From Candidatus Zixiibacteriota bacterium (GTDB lineage Bacteria > Zixibacteria > MSB-5A5 > GN15 > PGXB01), in contig JAPLUS010000109.1 in NCBI GenBank assembly GCA_026397495.1, positions 1 to 5,538 on the forward strand: a DNA stretch of 5,538 nt. Reading direction: 5' to 3'. The notes beneath the pieces are model-generated. The model was not told the origin of the DNA. It was given only the letters and a program-made list of their open reading frames with translations, and ran no database searches. The position numbers and the translations under genes were made by a program. Shown piece by piece: positions 1-4,389 of the stretch (positions are counted from its first letter, which is position 1; each line of letters starts with the position of its first letter).

Positions 1-2
1 TT

Positions 3-860
3 ATTAAAGGGCTGGAGTTGGAATATCGGTATGGCGATGTTACCCAGCCGAGAACCCTTCCGGAAATGGTCAAGGATATTGATTATATCATTCACAACGC
101 CGGAGCCGTGAAAGTAAAGATGCCGGAGCATTTTATGAAAATAAATTGTCAGGGGACAAAAAATATTCTTGAAGCGGCGTCACAAAATAAAGGACTAAAA
201 AAATTTATTTATATTTCATCCCTGGCAGCAGTTGGTCCGTCGGAAATCGGCCAGCCCTTGACTGAGGATATACTACCTCATCCTATCAGCGCCTATGGAC
301 GTTCTAAGGCCGCGGGGGAAATGGAAGTGAAATTTTTAAAAGATAAAATTAACTCGGTTATTATCCGGCCGTCGGCGGTGTATGGCCCCGGTGATGCCGA
401 AATGTTTTCCTTCTTTCAGATTCTCAATAATCGGATTCGTCCCTATTTGGGAGATTGGAACCGGCGTCTGCAATTGGTTCATATTGACGACCTCTGCTAC
501 GGAGTCAGCCGTTCCCTCAAAGCAGAAACGGAATCGGGGGCGATATATTTTATCGCCGAATCGCGGAGTTATAGTTACCGAGAGATAATTTATCATTTGA
601 GAAAAGCGGTTGGCCGGATAGGTTTGCCAATCTATATTCCCGGCTGGGGTGCAAAGCTAATTGCCCTTATTTCGGAAATGACCATGAAGGCCATCGGGAG
701 AACCCCCATGTTTACGGTGGAAAAAGCCGAGGAAATTCTGGCCAACTGGGAGGTCTCGGTTGGCAAAGCCGAAAAGGAGCTGGGATATAAATCTAATGTT
801 CCCTTTCCCTATGGCGCCAGGGAGACGGCGTATTGGTATCGGGAAGAAGGATGGCTATGA
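3..860 (+). CDS. NAD-dependent epimerase/dehydratase (extended SDR family), 5'-truncated by window edge
   Basis: This is the C-terminal 285 residues of an extended short-chain dehydrogenase/reductase, of the group that includes NAD-dependent sugar epimerases and dihydroflavonol-reductase/3-beta-HSD-like enzymes. The frame is open to the window edge. The TTG at 18 is therefore not a real start, and the glycine-rich NAD-binding loop lies upstream. Counting from the codon at position 3, the sequence shows a D-x-T strand end (GDVT), the HNAG cofactor segment, ISSLAAVGP with the catalytic Ser/Thr region near residues 71-79, the catalytic pair Y98-x3-K102 in SAYGRSKAAGE, and RPSAVYGPGD near 122-131. 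The C-terminus ends in the ELGYKS...WYREEGWL pattern common in this group. About 40-50 N-terminal residues appear to be missing compared with a usual length near 330. The substrate may be a nucleotide sugar, a sterol-like or a lipid hydroxyl; the sequence does not decide. The stop overlaps the next gene by ATGA, which implies cotranscription. Confidence 0.92.
   Translation: MKGLELEYRYGDVTQPRTLPEMVKDIDYIIHNAGAVKVKMPEHFMKINCQGTKNILEAASQNKGLKKFIYISSLAAVGPSEIGQPLTEDILPHPISAYGRSKAAGEMEVKFLKDKINSVIIRPSAVYGPGDAEMFSFFQILNNRIRPYLGDWNRRLQLVHIDDLCYGVSRSLKAETESGAIYFIAESRSYSYREIIYHLRKAVGRIGLPIYIPGWGAKLIALISEMTMKAIGRTPMFTVEKAEEILANWEVSVGKAEKELGYKSNVPFPYGARETAYWYREEGWL
842..850 (+). promoter_or_regulatory. 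Ribosome binding site that fixes the start of the membrane protein
   Basis: The purine run GGAAGAAGG sits 6 bases before the ATG at 857 and directly abuts another in-frame ATG at 851. The spacing favours 857, which also gives the classic ATGA stop/start overlap with the epimerase gene. Confidence 0.6.
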
Positions 861-1279
861 TAATCAGTTTTAAATTGCTTTTATACTGCCTATTGTTTGC
901 CGGAGCGTATCTTCTCTTGATTGACCTTTTATGGAGCAAATTGGAGCAATATCTTCCAATGCAGGGAAGTTTCCCAAAAGATTTGATTGAGCCGAGGGAC
1001 ATTGGCTGGTTTTTATCGGCCTTTATCATTGAATTTTTATTCTTTGTCTTGATGCCGGCGGTTGTCTATGGCTGGTTCTACACCGTCATTCCATTTTCAG
1101 GCATTAAAGGGGGGATTTCGGTCGGACTCTACCTGATTTTCTTTGGAATATTACCGATGGTTCTTTTGCTTTTGTTCCGGATTAAAATTCCGCTGGTGTT
1201 TATGCTTTATCAACTGCTGGGATTTTTAATCAAACTCATTGGCGCTATGGCTATTATCGGGTATTTGTATTCCTTGTAG
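857..1279 (+). CDS. Small polytopic membrane protein of unknown function
   Basis: I do not recognise this 140-residue protein. It is strongly hydrophobic and appears to have four membrane segments, near residues 4-25, 51-73, 88-107 and 112-137. The loop at about 26-50, between the first two helices, is polar and holds most of the charged residues (SKLEQ, KDLIEPRD). There are no catalytic motifs and no cysteine cluster. Starts at 833 (TTG) and 851 (ATG) are also in frame. The ATG at 857 is preferred because a purine-rich Shine-Dalgarno lies 6 bases upstream and it overlaps the epimerase stop. It lies between an SDR enzyme and a PLP aminotransferase, 25 bases before the latter, so it probably belongs to the same transcript. 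A role in lipid or envelope metabolism is only a guess from this context. Confidence 0.8.
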   Translation: MIISFKLLLYCLLFAGAYLLLIDLLWSKLEQYLPMQGSFPKDLIEPRDIGWFLSAFIIEFLFFVLMPAVVYGWFYTVIPFSGIKGGISVGLYLIFFGILPMVLLLLFRIKIPLVFMLYQLLGFLIKLIGAMAIIGYLYSL

Positions 1280-1292
1280 AACCGCTTAAAAA

Positions 1293-1297
1293 AGGAG
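1293..1297 (+). promoter_or_regulatory. Strong Shine-Dalgarno supporting a TTG start
   Basis: AGGAG lies 7 bases before the TTG at 1305, an ideal spacing. The GTG at 1298 is in another frame. No in-frame ATG occurs until residue 59 of the aminotransferase, well inside the conserved domain, so the TTG is the credible start. Confidence 0.75.
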
Positions 1298-1304
1298 TGA
1301 ATTT

Positions 1305-2468
1305 TTGGGTCAAACGACAACGGCGAAATTTAGACGGATACGAAAACTCTTTCCGGTTACCGGCGAGAGAAAAAGGATAACCTATCTCAATACGGCATCG
1401 ACCGGCCCACTGGCCCTGCCGGTTAAAAAGGCCCTTTATGATTATTATGAAGCGACCCAATATTTGGAAAAGAGCGCCATGGATGCCGATGCTTTTGCCG
1501 CCCTGGACAAAATTCGAGTCCTTGGTGCCGGTTTTATCGGCGCCGGACCGGATGAAGTGGGCTTTGGCTTCAGTACCACTTTCGGCCTGAACATTGCCGC
1601 TTTTGGGCTTCCTCTAAAAAATGGAGATGAGGTTCTTCTTTCTAATATTGAATTCCCGGCCAATGTTTACCCCTGGCTGGCCTTGAAGGAGAGAGGCATA
1701 AGAGTCAAATTTATCAAGTCGATCAATCGCCAGTTTGATATTCAGCAGTTTAGGAAAAGCATCAGTAGAAAAAGTAAGGTTTTATCTCTATCTTCGGTCC
1801 AGTTTTTCAATGGGTATAAGAATAACTTAGATGAGATAGGGGCTATCTGTAAGGAAAATGGTCTTTATTTTGTTGTCGATGGTATTCAGGGGTGCGGTGC
1901 GGAACCGATTGATCTGCATAAGTCGCAGATTGATATATTCTCATCGGGGGCACAGAAGTGGATGCTTTCGCCATTGGGGACAAGCATATTTTATATTAAA
2001 AAAAACTTGCAGGCCAAGTTGACCACCCCCTTTGCCAGCTGGCTATCGGTTGATTGGAAACTTGATTTTACGGATATGTTTCATTACGAGCTTCCCTTTT
2101 TCAAGTCGGCCCAACGGTTTGAGATGGGAACCTATCCATATGCCCATGTTTTTGCCACATTGGCGGCCTTTAAGATGATTAATTCTTTGGGAATTGGCAA
2201 CATCCAGAGGCATAACCATAATTTATTGGATATCTTAATTGAATATATTCAATCAAATCATCATTACCGGGTAACTTCATGCCTTAAAGAGGAACACCGT
2301 TCATCGATACTGGCCTTTACATGCGTTAATGCCGAAGAAATATATGGGAAACTACGAAGGTCTAAAATTGTCACTTCCTACCGCGAAGGAGCGATAAGAG
2401 TCTCACCGCACCTATTTAACAATGCCGACGACATAAAACGCCTGATTGCCGTTTTGAATAGTTTCTAA
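1305..2468 (+). CDS. Class V PLP-dependent aminotransferase (isopenicillin-N-epimerase-like / NifS-related fold)
   Basis: This 387-residue protein has the full length and layout of class V aminotransferases, which are cytosolic fold-type I PLP enzymes. Visible motifs are: YLNTASTGPL near residues 27-36; FGFSTTFGLN near 87-96, the phosphate-binding region; FVVDGIQGCGA with D192, expected to contact the pyridine nitrogen, and Q195; SSGAQKWM with K218, the expected Schiff-base lysine; RFEMGT near 271-276; and IRVSPHLFNN near 364-373, whose Arg365 likely binds the substrate carboxylate. The C-terminal region has no cysteine where SufS-type desulfurases carry RTGHHCA; the only later cysteines, C326 and C340, are in unrelated contexts. 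Cysteine desulfurase activity is therefore unlikely. The substrate is unknown; transamination, racemisation or beta-elimination are all possible. Translation starts at TTG behind a strong AGGAG. The gene follows the membrane protein by 25 bases. Confidence 0.9.
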   Translation: MGQTTTAKFRRIRKLFPVTGERKRITYLNTASTGPLALPVKKALYDYYEATQYLEKSAMDADAFAALDKIRVLGAGFIGAGPDEVGFGFSTTFGLNIAAFGLPLKNGDEVLLSNIEFPANVYPWLALKERGIRVKFIKSINRQFDIQQFRKSISRKSKVLSLSSVQFFNGYKNNLDEIGAICKENGLYFVVDGIQGCGAEPIDLHKSQIDIFSSGAQKWMLSPLGTSIFYIKKNLQAKLTTPFASWLSVDWKLDFTDMFHYELPFFKSAQRFEMGTYPYAHVFATLAAFKMINSLGIGNIQRHNHNLLDILIEYIQSNHHYRVTSCLKEEHRSSILAFTCVNAEEIYGKLRRSKIVTSYREGAIRVSPHLFNNADDIKRLIAVLNSF

Positions 2469-2486
2469 GAGAAATAATATTTTTTG

Positions 2487-2515
2487 TTGCATAAGGAATT
2501 TTGTCAGATTATTAT
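2487..2515 (+). promoter_or_regulatory. Possible sigma-70-type promoter upstream of the DUF2914 gene
   Basis: TTGCAT at 2487-2492 and TATTAT at 2510-2515 are separated by 17 bases, in the 91-base gap before the DUF2914 gene. The -10 box matches 5 of 6 consensus bases, but the -35 matches only 3 of 6. The predicted transcript would start near 2522 with a leader of about 38 bases. No terminator hairpin separates the aminotransferase from this gene, so readthrough is also possible. Confidence 0.35.
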
Positions 2516-2547
2516 TCTGTTTGATTCGTTGCCGTTTATTACAAAAA

Positions 2548-2553
2548 AAGGAG
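2548..2553 (+). promoter_or_regulatory. Ribosome binding site of the DUF2914 gene
   Basis: AAGGAG, preceded by an A-run, lies 6 bases before the ATG at 2560. It selects that start over the in-frame TTG at 2521, which would put 13 charged and polar residues in front of the signal peptide. Confidence 0.75.
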
Positions 2554-2559
2554 AAATTC

Positions 2560-2997
2560 ATGATTAGAAAACTGGGTGCAATTGCTACTCTCTTGGCCAT
2601 AATATTCCCGGTGGCGATTTTTGCTCAGGAGAGTGTTGCCCCCAAAACAGCGTCGGCTCTTGTGGCGGAGGCTCATGTCTGTACCGGAGTCCAGGAGAGA
2701 ATGCCAATGGGGATGGCCGACAGTTTCCAGCCGGAGGTTGGACAGGTTTATCTTTGGTGCAAAATCACCGGCGCCACAGACCCGAACACTATAATTAAAG
2801 TTGTTTGGTTGTATCAAGGGAGAGAGAAAGCTACGGTAGAGCTTCCGGTAAAAAGTTCCGCCTGGCGGACATGGAGCGCCAAGAAGATTCTTCCACAGTG
2901 GACCGGGGAATGGGAAGTAAAAATAGTTGATGCTGCCGGGACGGTGATAAAGGCAATACCTTTTAAAATCGGTGCGGTAGAACCCACGAAGCAGTAA
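2560..2997 (+). CDS. Secreted DUF2914 domain protein
   Basis: This 145-residue protein begins with a typical Sec signal peptide: MIRK, a hydrophobic core at about residues 5-20, and a likely cleavage after AIFA at residue 22. The mature part is about 120 residues. Residues 60-138 match the DUF2914 pattern as I know it: VYLWCKITG, then VVWLYQGREKATVELPV, the hallmark WRTWSAKKI near 102-110, and TGEWEVKIVDAAGTVI near 115-130. The fold is probably a small beta-sandwich. Two cysteines in the mature part, C41 and C67, could form a disulfide in the periplasm. DUF2914 domains have no established biochemical role; they occur alone or attached to other domains in Gram-negative bacteria. The gene is last in the + strand group, has its own ribosome binding site and perhaps its own promoter, and is followed by a strong terminator. 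Its link to the preceding enzymes is uncertain. Confidence 0.87.
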   Translation: MIRKLGAIATLLAIIFPVAIFAQESVAPKTASALVAEAHVCTGVQERMPMGMADSFQPEVGQVYLWCKITGATDPNTIIKVVWLYQGREKATVELPVKSSAWRTWSAKKILPQWTGEWEVKIVDAAGTVIKAIPFKIGAVEPTKQ

Positions 2998-3014
2998 TCA
3001 GGATTTCAAACAAT

Positions 3015-3049
3015 AACGTCGTCGGGAATAAACACCGGCGGCGTTTTTT
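3015..3049 (+). terminator. Rho-independent terminator ending the + strand gene group
   Basis: The left arm ACGTCGTCGG (3016-3025) pairs with the right arm CCGGCGGCGT (3035-3044) over 10 base pairs around a 9-base loop, followed by a T run at 3044-3049. Two of the pairs are G-U wobbles in the + strand transcript (3019/3041 and 3022/3038). In the opposite transcript those positions become A-C mismatches and the following sequence has no proper U tract. The terminator therefore serves the DUF2914 side and acts poorly, if at all, on the converging operon. Confidence 0.9.
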
Positions 3050-3052
3050 ATT

Positions 3053-3062
3053 GGGGGGGGGG
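3053..3062. repeat. Ten-base G homopolymer between convergent genes
   Basis: Ten consecutive G bases directly abut the stop codon of the SGNH gene (C10 on its coding strand). Length change here would not alter either protein, because the tract lies outside both reading frames. Tracts of this length are prone to replication slippage and to sequencing error, so the exact length should be treated with caution. Confidence 0.85.
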
Positions 3063-4175
3063 TTATCTATGGCTGATAAGTTCCGGGTTGGCCTTTAGAT
3101 ATTTATAAATCAATTGGGCGGCCAAATGATGGCCCTTAACGTTGAAATGAATGGGATCTTGAGGGGCATCATCATAAAGATAATTATAATTGTCAAACTC
3201 TTTGGCAATATCAATAAGGGGTGTCTGCGTATTTCGAGCCAGGAGCCGGGTTTGCATATTATAGTATTCGTGATATAAGTGCATCATTGAATGACGGCCG
3301 GGAGGATAATATTTTTCCAGAGACGGAATCGGCGAAGTCAGCAAAATGGGGATAATATGTCGGCTACGAGCATAATTTACGATGGTATTAAGGTTGTCAT
3401 AAAAATCGACAAAAGATACCCGATAAACAGGGCTTTTCTTAATTAGCTTTTCTAGCAGCGGCCCTTCTGACATTGACAGTATTAATTTCTTTATAAGACG
3501 ATAAATCTTCAGCCGCGAAAATAGATTTTGAATATTAACAATTACCTTAGGCGGAGGTTTCTGCTCATTGTCAGGGATATTGTCGGCGGCGGCCCATTGG
3601 TCATTCCAAGCGAACATAATAAGAATAATATCCGGCCTTAGTCCGGATATATCAGATATGAAAAACCGGCGGCCCTGAAAACTGCTATATCCGGGAATAC
3701 CGGCATTGATAGTTTCTACACGGGGAAGTGATGAGTCATTATTGATTATCCATTCGGTCTGTTTGATATAGGTTTCACTGTCCGGCAACCCCCATCCGAA
3801 AGTGCAGGAATTGCCAAGAGCGGCTATTCGTATTTTATCGGAAGGCGCCGGTATTTCCTTGTCGCGTAAGCCCAAAGAATTTATATGATATCTCTTCCCT
3901 TCGAAGAATTGAGAGGTGATTGTTTGCGACGACCGGAAACGCCAGAAAAGATAGGGATCTCTCTTAAAAACCTCGGTATAGTCCAGTGACCGATTAACGA
4001 TGAAAAAACGATTTTCGAAATAGGTATTAACGGGTATGATGCTGAAAATTATTTCGATGATGAAGATGAAGGCCGGTATCGATAGCAATAAGAGGGCAAT
4101 GCTCCAGTATGGATTGGGCTCTGCTTGTTGATTGGAAACGTTATTGTTTTGAATGTGTGGGGATGGCGATATCAT
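3063..4175 (-). CDS. Membrane-anchored SGNH/GDSL hydrolase family protein
   Basis: This 370-residue protein belongs to the SGNH hydrolase superfamily, serine esterases and acyltransferases that act on acyl esters of sugars, lipids or peptidoglycan. A polar N-terminus is followed by one membrane span at about residues 24-47. The catalytic domain starts near 115. Block I is ALGNSCTFGWG with nucleophile S123; Asn replaces the usual Asp of GDS. Block II is NAGIPGYSS with oxyanion Gly162. Block III is AWND with N191. Block V is D340-P-I-H343 in QDPIHFNVKGHH. All triad positions are therefore present. The ATG at 4175 is chosen because it lies 2 bases after the DUF5989 stop. A GTG at 4280 is also in frame, but that extension would overlap DUF5989 almost completely. 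No Shine-Dalgarno precedes 4175, which fits translational coupling. The likely role is hydrolysis or transfer of an ester on the product of the adjacent carbamoyltransferase pathway; this is inference. Confidence 0.88.
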   Translation of the reverse strand: MISPSPHIQNNNVSNQQAEPNPYWSIALLLLSIPAFIFIIEIIFSIIPVNTYFENRFFIVNRSLDYTEVFKRDPYLFWRFRSSQTITSQFFEGKRYHINSLGLRDKEIPAPSDKIRIAALGNSCTFGWGLPDSETYIKQTEWIINNDSSLPRVETINAGIPGYSSFQGRRFFISDISGLRPDIILIMFAWNDQWAAADNIPDNEQKPPPKVIVNIQNLFSRLKIYRLIKKLILSMSEGPLLEKLIKKSPVYRVSFVDFYDNLNTIVNYARSRHIIPILLTSPIPSLEKYYPPGRHSMMHLYHEYYNMQTRLLARNTQTPLIDIAKEFDNYNYLYDDAPQDPIHFNVKGHHLAAQLIYKYLKANPELISHR

Positions 4176-4177
4176 GA

Positions 4178-4345
4178 TTAAAAGAGGGAATATATAAAAG
4201 GGGCGAGAGCAGATGATTCGGTGAGGATTACTAAAAAGGAGAGGAATATCAAAAAGAGGATAATTGGTCCCAACCACCACCGTTTGGAATTTTTTAGGAA
4301 ATACCAGAATTCGCCGAATATTCCCAATCTGTCTTTAATAGTCAT
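4178..4345 (-). CDS. DUF5989 family small membrane protein (SxtK-like)
   Basis: A 55-residue protein is encoded between the carbamoyltransferase and the SGNH hydrolase. Its N-terminus MTIKDRLGIFGEFWYFLK is amphipathic and basic, followed by NSKRWWLGPI, a single hydrophobic span at about residues 26-42, and the C-terminal signature SALAPFIYSLF. The pattern of an EFW-FLK helix, a basic-WWL-P junction, one transmembrane helix and a terminal SALAPFIY-LF matches DUF5989 as I know it. The family commonly accompanies O-carbamoyltransferases, including sxtK in saxitoxin clusters. Positive charges at the N-terminus suggest a cytoplasmic N-terminus and a periplasmic tail. An in-frame TAA lies 6 bases upstream, so the ATG at 4345 is the only reasonable start. 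No Shine-Dalgarno is visible. The stop is 2 bases before the next ATG. The function is unknown; a role as membrane tether or partner for the carbamoyltransferase or SGNH enzyme is inferred from conserved neighbourhood only. Confidence 0.88.
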   Translation of the reverse strand: MTIKDRLGIFGEFWYFLKNSKRWWLGPIILFLIFLSFLVILTESSALAPFIYSLF

Positions 4346-4358
4346 ATATTAAATATAT
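4344..4358. repeat. AT-only inverted repeat over the DUF5989 start
   Basis: ATATATT and AATATAT form perfect 7-base arms around a single central base, overlapping the first two bases of the DUF5989 start codon and the candidate -10 box. It could be an operator, or simply low-complexity sequence in the 44-base intergenic gap. Confidence 0.45.
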
Positions 4359-4381
4359 ATCCATAGGTATAGATAATTCAA
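4352..4381 (-). promoter_or_regulatory. Possible promoter placing transcription at the DUF5989 start codon
   Basis: On the - strand, TTGAAT (4381-4376) and TATATT (4357-4352) are separated by 18 bases, with 4 of 6 and 5 of 6 consensus matches. The -10 box ends 6 bases before the ATG at 4345, so transcription would begin at or next to the A of the start codon and give a leaderless message. This fits the absence of a Shine-Dalgarno. The region is very AT-rich, so a chance match is quite possible. Confidence 0.25.
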
Positions 4382-4389
4382 CCGGTTTT

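Noticed and set aside
336..596. Open frames on both strands within the epimerase gene
   Set aside because: They overlap conserved SDR coding sequence, have no credible ribosome binding sites, and give compositionally odd proteins.
18..860. TTG at 18 as the true start of the epimerase
   Set aside because: The frame is open to the window edge, no ribosome binding site precedes it, and the essential N-terminal NAD-binding glycine motif would be missing. The gene is simply cut by the window.
1445..1663. Antisense open frame of 72 codons within the aminotransferase
   Set aside because: Its low-complexity product rich in Pro, Ala and Lys mirrors the codon pattern of the sense gene and has no start signal.
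2521..2559. TTG start at 2521 for the DUF2914 protein
   Set aside because: It would place polar residues before an otherwise normal signal peptide, and the AAGGAG at 2548-2553 clearly serves the ATG at 2560.
4189..4194. TATATT on the - strand as a -10 box for the SGNH gene
   Set aside because: It lies inside the DUF5989 coding sequence, encodes conserved residues of its FIYSLF tail, and no -35 box is found at suitable spacing.
4176..4280. N-terminal extension of the SGNH hydrolase to the GTG at 4280
   Set aside because: The extra 35 residues carry no recognisable signal, no Shine-Dalgarno precedes 4280, and the segment is the DUF5989 gene read in another frame.
4380..4387. AACCGGTT palindrome just after the carbamoyltransferase stop as a terminator or operator
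   Set aside because: The perfect 8-base palindrome has no loop and is too short for a stable hairpin. It is followed by further operon genes, so termination there is not supported.
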